Assembly (NCBI GenBank): GCA_021234535.1
Contig: CM037840.1
Span: forward strand, 5,652,835 to 5,716,834
Length of the DNA stretch: 64,000 nt
Origin: Stichopus chloronotus
Lineage: Eukaryota > Echinodermata > Holothuroidea > Aspidochirotida > Stichopodidae
Direction of reading: 5' to 3'
Of this stretch, positions 36,145 to 48,271 are shown piece by piece. The notes beneath the pieces are model-generated. The model had not been told where the DNA came from. It was given only the letters and a program-made list of their open reading frames with translations, and made no database searches. Both the position numbers and the translations under genes were made by a program. Position 1 is the first letter of the stretch. Every line of letters starts with the position of its first letter.

Positions 36145-37610
36145 AGTTCCCCTCCCCCCTCCTCCCAAAGAAACAAATAAACATGAAATTTTAGGGTGTG
36201 AAGTAAATGGTCAAATCTGATGGGTTTCTTCACTTTTTCAAAGCAAAACGGCCATAAAATAAAGAAAAAGTTCAGACAGTTTGGAACAAATGTACATGAT
36301 CCTTGTGTGAAGGGGCACAGTCAAGTCTGTACAAATGAAGCACAGTGCGTGTGGTACTACATAACTAGGGTCTTAGCAAGACTAACTTCATTGAATGGAA
36401 GACTCCTTTTGATACTGCCATGTACATATGGAAGCACAAGAGGGGGTCAAATTATGGAAACCCTCCACAGTATGGTACCTGGAGAGGGGACTCTATGGCT
36501 TGGATCAAGCTCATTTGTATGCAGGTATACCACATAGTAACATCAAGTACAAGAGGGGTGGTTGTAGGCAAAGATGAAAAATACATTTCAGTTCAAAACC
36601 TATACACTCTGTGCATCCAACTGTCATGTTGGGTCACACCATGACTCTACTGTGATATTATTAAACCTATGATGTTGAGATATCCTATCCTACATATTAC
36701 TAGCAATCATCAAAATTAAGAGTAGCATACATGTTACACGTAATACAATATCAAATATGCTCTATGCTTGGTTACATTGTGGATGTCATGGTGGCAGTGC
36801 ACTTTTCATCCTGCATGCATAATTGTTTGACACTTCCAATACTTTACATGAAGCACCTAAGTAAGAAAATAACTCTTTACCAAACATGATGTTACCAGTT
36901 CAGTTTGCAACAATTTATTTGCAGCAATGATTCTAAAGTACAGCAATGAAAAATTTGCTTCAGAAATCAACTTTTCTTCATTAGTTGAATGGTCATGTAG
37001 AATTAAGGGTTAACCTCTTTCTAAAAACAATCAGTAATTAAATGAGTTACAATATCCATGACAGCTTGCACTTCGTCAATATGTGGTGCCAATTCAAAAC
37101 AATTCAAGGCAAAATTGTACGTATGTCATTCATACTAGTCAACGTTTCACAAACATTGAAATATGATTTAGTCATTTTTTAACAACAATATGAAGGAAAT
37201 AACAGTCAAATCGTGACAATAATTATTTAGAAAATAAAATGCAACTTCCAAACTTACATTACCAAGGCATACAATTATAAGGCTTTTAGTGTCAAGGTCC
37301 TGTGTTAATGATGATGTAAATCAGACGAGTTACAGGTTACTAGATTGCCAACACACACATCATCATATACATATCTCAAAAGCTATTAACTAACACAAAT
37401 TGTCCACTATGCATGTGTTCTTGTGTCATGCAGTGTCTGTTCTTCTAAAAGGTTATGCATACATCAATACCTCATAACATCAAAGGCGGTGTGGGGTGAT
37501 GACAGATGTCAAACTTGTCACCTGATTCACTACAGATGTTCAAGTATGCACGGAGGAAGGAAGGCTGGCTATATTTGTACTTGGTAAGGTTATTTTCAGA
37601 TCACCATGGT
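36145..37610. other. Intergenic, no gene recognised
   Basis: Only short open frames, including 36220-36537 (105 codons), with no domain signature or splice context. Confidence 0.45.
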
Positions 37611-37643
37611 AGCTGGTCAATCATGACACTTCTCTCTAGCTAC

Positions 37644-37985
37644 ACAGAATGCTATGATCATGGCCAATACAACAGCTGTCTTAATTATGGCACTTCCCTT
37701 AATATGCATACAGCATGCTATGATTGCAATTGGATTCTTCATTCTAGCTATATAGCATACTATGGCTAGAGCTGATAATAGCAGATCTTATCCATCTGCC
37801 TTCTACACAGCATTCTGTGATTGTACTATGACTTGATCCACCAACAGTTAGCAGATTTCTTAATCATGATACCCCTTATAGTTGTACAACATGCTGTGAT
37901 TATCATAAGTCCAATATAGTAGATCACTTAATTCTGACACTTTCCTCAAGCTATGCGGTATGCTATGATTAGAGCAAATATGTAC
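37644..37985. repeat. Degenerate tandem repeat, ~42-80-bp unit
   Basis: Six starts of the type ACAGCATGCTATGATT occur at about 37644, 37710, 37752, 37806, 37886 and 37955, joined by AATACAACAG, TTAATTATGGCACTT and CTAGCTAT segments. Confidence 0.7.
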
Positions 37986-39115
37986 GAAATAAATTTACTC
38001 ACTGATCTCCAGATATGTTTTGCTAAACTTAGGATGCATTAAAAAGACTCATATTCTTCCCACCTGTAGTGACAAAACTTGAAATAAAATGGAGTAACCT
38101 AGTTTTCCTCAAGTACTGTACCATGACATGTAAGTATGTCAGAATTAATGATCTGTGAGTGGAGCATCAAATAAAATAATTTCAAATTATAAAAGGAAAA
38201 TCATTGGGAGCCAGGTATCGCTATCAGCTTACTTACAAAACGCCCATCCTCATCCTAACTCCCCACACACACACCCAGAGACTTGCATCTAAAGTACACT
38301 TGAAGCAACAAGGACATTGTTTTGTCAATGAAAATATTTAATATTGTAATTTAACTTTAAATGCAAATATTGCATACATAGAGGAGAACCTGCAAACTTC
38401 AGAAATTATGTACATCAGACTTTTATGTTGGGGTAGTTTAATTTTCAGATTGATGTCTGATAATCTCTAACAGCAAAAGGTTGACCTGAAAGAAAGATGG
38501 TTATTATCTCTCTTGACTATTTTTATTGTAAAGCTAGGTTTCAGAGGTGTCACCTGTGGTCCATTATAGTACTACGTCACATTTCTACACTGCAATATAA
38601 AGTCTACTGAATCTTAGAAAAATTGATCAATCAAATAGTTGATTTAACTAACATCATGAAGTTGGCATGATTATCCCAGCTGAAGATTAACCATCAAAAT
38701 TTGCAGGTAACTATAGCAACGGCAGCATTCTTCACAATCATCACCTGATTTAACATGTACTAATCATTGGTAAATAATTTTGAAAATATGTTGATAACAG
38801 TAGCAAACTAAAGAGACATTTAACAGGATATCTGTGATTAAAATGCAAGTTAACAACACAAGAATTAATAGGCAATAATATGTAAAATGCATAGCTTCTC
38901 AGAGGCTCTCAATATTGGGTTTTATGTATTCCTATGTATTACACAAATGTACTACCACAGTGAATAACCATACTTTGATTTATCAGGTGAGGTGGAACAG
39001 TAAAACATCAGTCACTTGATACAGGTAGCTACATGCTACAAGTAATTACAGGTGTTAGGATGCATCCTCCCCCCCCCCCCCCACTATGGCTAAAAGTGTA
39101 TGGTGAATACATCAC

Positions 39116-39255
39116 TCAACCTCCCCCCCCCCCCCCCCCGAAATTGCAAACATGTCTACCGTTATACAGTTTCAAGGTATGGCTGATGCGTATGCTGGAT
39201 GGATTATTTTTCTGCTTTAACTTCTTCTCCCTCCTCTTCTTGGAACGACTGCTCA
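39116..39255 (-). CDS. Possible terminal exon of unrecognised basic protein
   Basis: The acceptor is preceded by a strong pyrimidine tract (TTCTCTCTTCTCTCTT) and ends TTCTGTAG. It encodes SSRSKKRREKKLKQKN then NPSSIRISHTLKLYNG, and runs into a poly-Gly stretch from the C17 tract before a TGA. Confidence 0.5.
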
Positions 39256-41250
39256 CTACAGAATTACCTTAAGAGAGAAGAGAGAACCTCCAAATCTACA
39301 AATGAATATTCATCAAGCAAACAGTCATCAGGTCCATCATATCAGAAGACACACTCATACGCAGGCTCACACCAGCTTACACTCCACCCCCTCTTGTCAC
39401 CTGCACTTTCAACATCTAGCCAGATTTGGTATCTGTGTGGTCCTCAAAAGTGGAATTTTCGTATCTTTGCCCCCCCCCCCCCCCCATCCTGGTGAAAATT
39501 GCACCTAACCAGCAGTCTCTGAGTGAATTAATCATGGAACCGATTGAATTTGACTTCCAACTTCATCTGAGATTTTGGTGTGAGTACTTGAATTACCAGA
39601 AGACATATGGCAGATAAAAGTCACGGTGCATCTCAATGGCTGCTCAGAGGAAGAAATATCGAGCAAAGATTCCATTACCTTTCCAGTGAATCACAAACCC
39701 ACCGAGCAGATCTTTATAGTACACTTTATCTGATACCTTCAGTGACCCATCACCTGAGAACCTGGTGCTAAATTTGATAAAATTAATGTTTTTTACTTTA
39801 GTGGGAGTGTTCTTGACTTACTTGAAGAGTGACTTTGAGGTGGCATATGATATTTTCTGCTTTCGCATTTTCTTGATTTTCTTTCTGAGCAGTTTTAACT
39901 CCTTTCTATCAAATGATGTTTTTGGTGATTTACCACCAATCTTGTAACTCTTGCTAACATCACTGATGGTGCATGAGGGTCCCTGCTTATTATCAGGGGT
40001 GAGCTTTCTTTTCCAAGATTCTGTTTTACTTTCTCCATGTTTGCAATTTGTTTCACATTTAATAACGACTTCCTTCATCTCAGGTTTGTCCTTTGCATTG
40101 TTCATTACTGGCACAGACTTTGACCTTTCCCTGCCATAATGTGATTGAAGATTGGGATTCCCATTCACTGCTGGCAATGTTGAAGCACCGTATTCATCTT
40201 CAGTGGATGGAACTGGTCTTTGCATTGCACCTGAAGGTATCTTTGCCAATGTAGACTCAGCTTCATGCTTTATACCTGCCAGAAGAAATTTCAATGTATA
40301 TTGTGATCAAATATTTGCCCATGCAAGGTTGCATGTTTTATCCACTCCTGTGTTTTTAAACAAACAAATGATGGGTCTTTCACATGCAAAGTGGCAACAA
40401 CTTTTACTCCAAAGTTGACTCAAGTATGTTGCTGTTTCTAGACCAGATTTTCTAAATACAGCGTTTTGCAAGAGCTAGCCTCGCGATAAAAATGCTTATG
40501 AAAGTACTGTATTAGCAATCCTTCTAAAATTACATTTTATACTAGTTGACCCATTGCAGTCTCTGTCAGTGTTAAGTGTCAATGACGATATCACTTTCTC
40601 ATAGTAAGGCCTATATTATACAAGCCTGTTAGCTTGATTTACCATATTGTTCTTTTGCAAATGATGAAGGAAAAGTTATTTGAGATGATTATTTACTTAC
40701 GCAAGACAGAGGTTAATATCTTTTACTACAGGACAATGAAACTATTGATGGATAAGCATATATAGTTTTATTGACAGGTTTAGTATCGTTTACATTACAT
40801 AGGCTTACCTGCTAAAGTATTTGGTAAAGTGGTAGGACTGTCCTTTTCATTAGTTTTGTCTGAATCATCTAAAAGACCACAGAGAATGTCAACAAGATTT
40901 CCATTTGAGGAATTTAGGCTGACTCTATTTGTCTCTTTCATCACCAGTTTCTTATATTTTCTTCTACATAGTCTTGGTAAGTTCCACCAATCCATGTCAG
41001 TTATCTTCATTTGACGTAGGTTATCATCTTTATCCTCCACCCCAGGAGTGCCCAAGTTACTTTCTTCTGTTAACTCACTGATTTGACTGTTTGCTGACTT
41101 AGGGTGAGGGCCATTCCTGCAGGTTTTGCTCTTTGTATGTACCAGCACAAGTTTGGTCTTTCTAGTTACTTTCTTTCTTACTTTCTGGCCTCTGCAGTCA
41201 CTGTCAGCTTCCTTTTGTCCACACTTTCCAGATGGTCCAGGATTGTCCAT
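39116..41250 (-). CDS. Unrecognised basic, probably nuclear protein (four exons)
   Basis: Four minus-strand exons join in phase: 41250-40809 (exits phase 1), 40275-39822 (exits phase 2), 39767-39679 (exits phase 1) and 39255-39116. The total is 1,125 nt, or 374 residues plus stop. All internal junctions have GT and AG ends. The first exon begins MDNPGPSGKCG; an upstream in-frame ATG at 41295 is also possible. The sequence is rich in Lys, Ser and Asp with basic clusters (KVRKKVTRKTK, RRKYKKLV, LRKKIKKMRKQK, RSKKRREKKLKQK) and one hydrophobic module, VSDKVYYKDLLGGFVIHW, in exon 3. I recognise no family. Basic clusters suggest nuclear localisation and nucleic-acid contact. The proposed C-terminus is a short poly-glycine run encoded by a C17 tract, which makes the last exon the least certain part. 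Confidence 0.65.
39679..39767 (-). CDS. Exon 3 of unrecognised basic protein
   Basis: An 89-nt exon between acceptor CAAATTTAG and donor GAAAG|GTAATG. It reads TRFSGDGSLKVSDKVYYKD then LLGGFVIHWK. Frame and phase fit both neighbours, and without splicing the frame stops at once. Confidence 0.6.
39822..40275 (-). CDS. Exon 2 of unrecognised basic protein
   Basis: The acceptor is TTCTTCTGGCAG and the donor TTCAA|GTAAGT. Phase 1 entry completes a Gly codon. Low-complexity Ser/Pro/Lys-rich sequence ends in RKELKLLRKKIKKMRKQK. Confidence 0.7.
40809..41250 (-). CDS. Exon 1 of unrecognised basic protein
   Basis: From ATG at 41250 to donor GCAG|GTAAGC (intron from 40808). It encodes MDNPGPSGK, then a KKVTRKTK cluster, DMDWWNLPRLCRRKYKKLV and a VDILCGLLDDS segment that could be an amphipathic helix. 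Confidence 0.7.
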
Positions 41251-41420
41251 TTTGACCTTGCATAAAGTAATTATTAAGTGCCAATTAAGTTTCACACAAA
41301 TAAACAGTATTGTATGCAGTATTCAACCCTTGGTATGATAGTACCAGTCTTAGCCTAGCAAATGTTTGAGTCCTACTATGTTACATATACTTTTACAGTT
41401 ACTGGGAAATAGAAATGTTT

Positions 41421-41992
41421 AAAGGAGAGTGAAACCCTGGGAATAACTTAATAAAATACCAAACAGAAGTGTTTGACAAATACTTCTCAAAGTTTCATTA
41501 AAAATAATTTTCCCTTCCCAAGTTGTGCACTGTTGAAATTCAGAGATGGGTGCTGCCATGTTTGTCTCTGTTCGATGTAACAGACTTGAGCAAGTCAAAC
41601 TATGATGGTAACAGAAATTTAATGTATTTCTTTGTTTTCCTTACCTATAATTTTCATAAATGCATATACACTTTACACAATTTTGTGTTAAATTACTGAG
41701 ATGAATCATGCAATGACCAAATTATTATTACCTTGATTTGAATAGATGCATAACTGTTAACACTATTTGTCAATAAATTATAAAGAAAAAGATTTTCAAT
41801 ACCAAGATGTCAGGTTATAACACCACACACTCAAAATGACAGTAATCTGATTGATTTTTACGAACTTTCGAATTGCAATATCCTGAAAAGTGAGCAACAT
41901 ATGAAATTTGGTGTGAAGTTGATCACTACATGTTTGTCTTTCATTTAACAGTGATGTTTCATTGTCAAAAATTCTGATTTTCATTCTCCTTT
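41421..41992. mobile_element. TTAA-flanked TIR element (MITE-like)
   Basis: The left end TTAA|AGGAGAGTGAAA and right end TTTTCATTCTCCT|TTAA form a 12-13 bp imperfect TIR flanked by TTAA, the target site typical of piggyBac- and Kolobok-type transposons. It lies just upstream of the minus-strand gene and carries no transposase. Confidence 0.7.
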
Positions 41993-42913
41993 AATAAGAG
42001 CAGTATAAGCAGTTACCTCAATTTTACTTTCAAGTATCTACTAAATCTCACAAATTTGCTTTTTTATACCTTACAAGTACCTTTAAGGATATAGCAAAAT
42101 ATTCAGAGTAACAAAATGACTTGCATAAATTTAGCAATATCATATTACAAAACAAACATATTGTCACATGATTCAAAGAGCTACAATGGATTAATATAGA
42201 TGGCTGTACTAACAGTTATACAAATTGAGGTGACTGCAATTTCCACTTAACGATAACATGACCTCAGTGTAACTTAAGTTATGCCTAACACTGTGTTAGG
42301 TTAGCTTGCATGCCATGGACTGTCTTTTTTGTGGCATTATTTCTTTATTTGGTTTATTATCTACGCGTCGCTTTAGAACATGCAGCCATATTTCTGTCTA
42401 AATGGTTTCGAACAAGACAGCAGCAACTAAAGTTGCAGTTACAGTCCTGCGTTAACTGTTTGGTTCTAGGCCACTTCATCCCTCCTAAGGTTACATTGCA
42501 AATTCAACGATAACATTAACAGTGTGCCGTAGCCTACCGTTTTCATCCTGTAGGCTTACGACATTAGGTAACGTACTCGAGACTGTCGTCGTTCGCCACG
42601 GTCTTGGCAGGCGATCTGGTATTCTAGGCTTTCTAGCCCATAAAAGTGATGTAGTTTGCACGAATTAAGCGTGAAATCATTGGAGTGTTCCTACCAATTA
42701 AGTTACATTTTCAACGTAACCTATGTTAAACTTACCTTAAATGTTACGTCTCAACTTACCCCATTCAAGGTACGTGCATGTGAACACCACTACCCAACTT
42801 TTACAGCCCATCGAAATCATGTACGGATTCCGATTTGCAATATTATTACAGTCACATGATGCAAAGATGCTAGTATGTGACACCAGTTTGGTTTTGTGCA
42901 CGAGACGATGTAA

Positions 42914-42927
42914 CGGAAGTGACGTCA
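42914..42927. promoter_or_regulatory. ETS/CRE-like promoter motif
   Basis: CGGAAGTGACGTCA combines an ETS site with a CRE, an arrangement common in housekeeping promoters. CpG density is raised nearby at about 42540-42620. It may serve the minus-strand gene starting at 41250, but no transcript start is visible. Confidence 0.35.
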
Positions 42928-43588
42928 TATTTAAGTCTAGAGCCCTGTTAGGTGGGTATGCACACTCTATCGAAAAATTACCACATTAATGCATAATTTG
43001 TGTAGAAAAGTAGTAATAAAGATGAAAAGAAAGAATAATTTAATGAAAGTACATGTTTGAATCTTGGCAGATGTTTTCATTTTTTACTACAATTAGCTGT
43101 AACTGACCAGCGAGTATACATGAAAGTGGTTTCCAGGAAAGTATCTGCACGATAAGGTTCTCAATGACTGTTCAAGACTGGTTAAAGGTTTCCTATTGTT
43201 TATGATTTTCAGAGAAATGAAGTTCAATTTTTTTTTAAAGTTATCAGAATTTTCCTATTTTATGATCATGCAATAGGCATCGTAAAGATACAGTTTATAG
43301 CCTCTTAATAATACAAGAAAATATTCTGTCAACCCATCTTATTATACAGTTAAAAAACACCAAGTCAATAAAACATGGGGATTACGTTTCGTTTTGTTCT
43401 GTTTTGCCTCTCTTGATCTAATCCAAATAATATAATCTTCATTCAATGAACACTATACATGCAGTGATTTCAGTGATCTAACACTCAATATTTGACATTG
43501 TCAAATGTTATTCCGCTCAACTTCGACACAGTACTTCACTGAGCAGATAAACAAAGTATACCAGTCAAAGAAATACTGGTTTATGCAC

Positions 43589-43915
43589 GTCAAATTCTCA
43601 ATAATTCGAAAATCCAAGTTGATCGAATTGATAAACGAAGTTTATCTACTTTTTAAACGATAAACTTGGTTTATGCATGAGCCAATAATGATTCGATAAA
43701 CGTGGATTATCGATTAATAAAAGCCAAGTTTTTTAACCTATAAAATGGTTTATCGACCGATAAACCGAGTTCATGGAACCATAGACCAGGTTCTTATCGA
43801 CCACTAAACCAATTTTTTCCGATAAACCAAGTTTATCACAAACTTGGTTTATCGACTAATTTACCTGGTTTGCTCACTAACAATCCAGGTTTATCGAGTT
43901 TATTGGGCATTTGAC
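43589..43915. mobile_element. Inverted-repeat element built of GATAAACC-type units
   Basis: The left end GTCAAATTCTCAATAA is inverted at the right (GTCAAATGCCCAATAA). Between them GATAAACC / GGTTTATC units recur in both orientations about a dozen times, including a GATAAACCAAGTTTATC palindrome followed by AAACTTGGTTTATCG. Confidence 0.65.
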
Positions 43916-44186
43916 TTGCCATACAAGGCGAATTTTTCATGGCGCTATACTTCCGGTTACTTTTCCACAAGTGTGATATCATTCCCTGTTTGGTATACTG
44001 CCCTGTAAACATACATACGCGTTAGACAATATCCAGGAAATTTAGAGGGCGGTTTTGGTTTCCCCAGAGCCACTGTGTAGGAACAGTAGGTTTAATCGTT
44101 GCTTTTCATTGGTTTCGGGCATCGGTGAACTTTTACTGCAACGCCATAAGTTTCCTTACTTACCCAATGCTTTCCATCCCTGATTT

Positions 44187-44744
44187 AAAGGTTGTGTGAC
44201 ATGCTTCCAGAAAAGAGCTCCCTTCATGCAAACGTTACACAGTAAAACCCTGAGTGAAAATCCGTTGGAATATTGTTTGTATCTATTACCCGTTTTTAAG
44301 ATATGACTTTTCAAAGTTTGAACAAAATGCAACACAGATGACGTGGAGTGTTGCACATTGTCAGTTTTTCTTTTGTTAACCCTATATATTTTGCCTCTTA
44401 ATTACTTAATTACTGAGTTTTACATTGGTAAGTGATATCTTGAAGGAGAAAACACATGCTTCCAAATTAAACCCTCTGGGCATATAAAATTCTCAAATGA
44501 CCTTGAAATAAAGGTTACATAAACAAAGGATTAACATAAGACATATCCTGGGAGTCCCTCTCCTGACGTCACAAATTTGTATATTTAGCCAATGTTTAGT
44601 CATGACACAGCTGTGAGACACTAATTTGCCTGTAAATTTGTCAATTTTTGACGGATTTTGACGCAATTTGTGGCTATTTTCAACATTTTGAATGCCTAAT
44701 GCACCCAATACCTCAAAATGTCATTTTCATGTCACAAGACCTTT
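44187..44744. mobile_element. TTAA-flanked TIR element (MITE-like)
   Basis: The left end TTAA|AGGTTGTGTGACATG and right end CATGTCACAAGACCT|TTAA match over about 15 bp with two differences. It has the same TTAA flanks and AGG start as the 41.4-kb and 48.3-kb elements, but a different interior. Confidence 0.72.
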
Positions 44745-45545
44745 AAGTTATTACTGAAATGTAGACGTATCGTCGTCAGAAAAGTGACTGATTCAGATTT
44801 TCTAACGGGGATACTATGTTTAAGCTGTTTTCACTTTGAGATTTTCTCCCATGATTCGCCCGTTTCTCCTACCTTTAAATTACATTCCAATGTGGTAGTC
44901 ATAGCAACCATCGATGTAATATTGACATCTGGTTTGTGCAAAGTGCAATTTGTTTATCGTAAGCTCGCTGGGACCAACACTGAGGGAACCATCGGTATAA
45001 TAAACGTTATATATATATATCGAAGTAAAAGAATTTTTGTCGCAAAGTCTTCATTAATCTTAGTCGCCTTAAAAGTAAAAGAAAGAGGCCGACTGACAGC
45101 CCCACGCACCCACCCACCCCCCCCCCCCAAAAAAATAAAAAATAAAAATAGAACGTCTCAGCTCAAAAAGAAAATAGACTTGTGAAGATGCAGGGTATTG
45201 CACTACACCTTGCATGCAAATATTCATTTACAACAGCAATCGGTACAAACTCGCTACACTTGCAACAAAATTTAAGAAACTGCACAGGACCGAAAGTAAA
45301 ATATGTTGAATTAACTTAACTGGAAACTATTAATTCTCGGGAAAAATAATGAATTCAAGACATGCAAGCCCTTGCACCAGAGGACGTCTAAGGTAATCTT
45401 TTAGTTGAAAAATGTTTAAACGAAACGATTTATGCAAAAACGATTTACATTTATTAAGAAACGAACAATTTCTCCGTGTGTTAGAAAAGTATATTCTGTA
45501 ATCTTGTATTATTATTCTTAGCGGCGAGAAAACATGACATGATTT

Positions 45546-45567
45546 TGTGTGTGTGTGTGTGTGTGTA
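45546..45567. repeat. (GT)n microsatellite
   Basis: An uninterrupted GT dinucleotide run of about 11 units. Confidence 0.95.
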
Positions 45568-45766
45568 AGTTTTAGCACGATTTTTTATTATTTATGTCAA
45601 AACTAGTTATTGGACCAATACCGAAATAATCAACTGTTTATGAGGGATGTGTGACGGGATAGAGACGGCATATATTCATCGCACCAAGAAAAAATTAAAT
45701 GTTTGACACCACTTTGTATCTAGGCTCCTCCTGTTAGATTCCTCATCAAAGTTTTGAGCCATATCA

Positions 45767-45820
45767 CCCCCCCCCCCCCACACACACACACACACACACA
45801 CATACACACACACACACACA
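45767..45820. repeat. Poly-C plus (CA)n microsatellite
   Basis: A C homopolymer of about 13 bases followed by some 20 CA units with one TA interruption. Confidence 0.95.
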
Positions 45821-46388
45821 GCTTCAAAATCAAACCGGATAAGAAAAATCACAGATAGCTTATAAGATATACCTTTTGCTTGTTTAACATCATGGAAGTG
45901 TAAGGAACACAGTGATCTATTATTATTTTACTTTTCTTATATTTTGTTATTCAGTGACATGCTCTGATATTTGTTACAGGACAACTTACTCCCTTTATGT
46001 ATTTACATCATGGGAACTTTATCCATGGAGCCTATTAGCCTTGTATTTACAAAAGACACTTCCTGGTACCTTTTCCAAGCATCTGACGACGTTGTCGCTA
46101 TTATTCTTATATATTGTTCTAATATACATGTATATGGTGCATTAACCTTATGTACATATCACATTACAGTGACCTGATTGATATGACATCAAGTACAGTA
46201 CCTAGCTATTTTATTTCTTTTACGGGTAAGGTTGTGGTAATATTAACCTGTTGATGCTGAGTTTCAACATCAAACCACAAGCTGGTATCCTTTTACGAAC
46301 TTAAAAAACAATTTGCAGTAAAAATGTCACACGCAGTAGCGTTACTGTGTTACCCCTATAGATTCGCAATGTGTACAGGAATCCCCTG

Positions 46389-46552
46389 ATGAAGATGATG
46401 ATAATAATGACGTGATGGTGACGTGGACGTTGCACATGACGATTATGATGATATAGTGATGATATTTGTGATGATGCTAGTGATGATGGTAGTGATGATG
46501 GTAGTGATGCTGATAGTAATGGTGATAGTAATGGTGATAGTAAAGATGATGG

Positions 46553-46583
<31 letters not shown>

Positions 46584-46640
46584 GGTGATGATGGTGATGA
46601 TGATGATGATGATGTTAATGATAATGAGAGTGATAATCAG
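46389..46640. repeat. (GAT)n trinucleotide repeat
   Basis: About 250 bp of GAT/GGT/AAT triplets. Both strands stay open only because of the repeat, giving Met/Val-rich and Ile/Thr-rich translations that are not genes. Confidence 0.95.
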
Positions 46641-48271
46641 TAATATGATAATGGATATGATGTATCTTTTGTCATTTTCTGTTTGTCTTTTTGTGTACGC
46701 TCCTCTCAACCATGGTGATAATCACGACAAACGATTGATCTCATTTTAAAGGCACTCAATCGCTGCTGTACACCACAATGGAAACACAGCTGTATACAGA
46801 TTTCGTTTCTTGGTTCTCAAGAGATATTTTATTCTCATTACATATCTTAATATCAAGAATATACACAAGGTGTGACTTATTCGAAGAATCGTCCTCTGCA
46901 ACACATCACTGAAATTATGAAGGTTACTCTTAAAATTGCCATAAGTTTGATGACGCAGTACTTGTGAGTCCGAAAGAAAAAAAAAATCGTTCAAAACATC
47001 TTAATTATCTTTGCGTATCTGTGAGATTTGAAAACAAAAGAAACACCAAAAAACATGATTACAGAAGAAAATACCCTCACTCATATTCAGCGATTATGCC
47101 TCCCGTCGGTGGATAATTGCTAACTCCTGCGACAATTACTCTCAAATGGTTTTGATTGCCTAGATTGATTTTACGTTGAGTCATGCCATTTATGATAACC
47201 TTGCATTCTTCGTAATCACAATTTTTCAAAATACGTAATATACACTTATATATACACATATTCACTCACAAAGATTGCAAAATCGACCTCAATAATTGGG
47301 TAATTGTGATCTGTTTCTCTGAATTCTCAAAATTATTTTTATGCATGACGCATATGAAACAAGTTCATCTTTTGTACTTCGCTGTTGTTGACTAGTGCCT
47401 GCATTTCATTTTAACTGAATAAACTCATTCGACACGTTCATGCGATTACTCGTAACCGCAACGGTGAAAAAATATTTATCCAACAAGAAGAAAACTTTTA
47501 AAGTTATTCAAATGAAATACTTTGTAATAGATCTGTAATATCTTTAACATCACAAGAAGTAATATAAAGGAGGTTAGATCTAATAGATATATATGGGAAA
47601 ATGAGCCCTAGTTTGTGCCGTTCTTTGCTAAATTTGACGACCAAACTTTTTCGAAAATCAATCGGGTTTATACACCAGTTTTACACTACTTTCAAGGCCC
47701 TCACTTTTGCCGACAATTATTTCAGGCATAAAATAGGCCTCAGGCGACATTTTATGATTTTCAGCGCCCATGATGTCTTGATGTACAACCCAAGTTCGAT
47801 ACATGCAGGTATGCAGCACACGTAACTGTAAGATGTAATTTCGAGATATGTTTCTCATGCCAGAGGTACAACACTTCGTCTGCTTTTGACTTAGGGTTTA
47901 GAGGCCTACTTAAATGCTTCGGCCGGGAAATTCAACTGTCAAGAGGGACGTAAATTAGAAAGACCTAAATGGACCTAAATTTAAAGTAATTTGTTTAGTT
48001 TAGGAAATTTCAGTGGATTTTACGATACAACTTCATGAACGAACTGTTTAAAGTGAGCTTAAGAGAAACTTGACTTGTAATCCACGTTGACTATCAGTTT
48101 TAAAATGCTTTGATCGAGATGTTAACAATTTTAGCCATCAGTTTCTTTCCCATAAGCCTGCTGTCTTGATGCAGGTTGCATTTGGCAGAACTCTGATTTA
48201 CAGTGAACCATGACAAACCTTTCTCACGACTTACCCATCCTCCTTTAATGAAATAAACGAAAACAAGTTAA

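Larger units (their letters stand above)
44750..48265. other. Intergenic between elements
   Basis: Apart from the microsatellites listed, it is AT-rich sequence with short unrelated frames. The frame at 44718-45185 (155 codons) ends in a Pro/Lys low-complexity run from a C/A tract and has no recognised domain. Confidence 0.45.

Noticed and set aside
39033..39508. Plus-strand frames with poly-proline runs
   Set aside because: The prolines come from C homopolymers, and the region is better explained as the minus-strand gene's last exon and introns.
42310..42513. 67-codon frame with a hydrophobic N-terminus
   Set aside because: It has no domain, no splice context and no neighbour supporting it; the hydrophobic stretch is compatible with T-rich sequence.
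46423..46749. Met/Val-rich and Ile/Thr-rich open frames on both strands
   Set aside because: They are translations of the GAT trinucleotide repeat.
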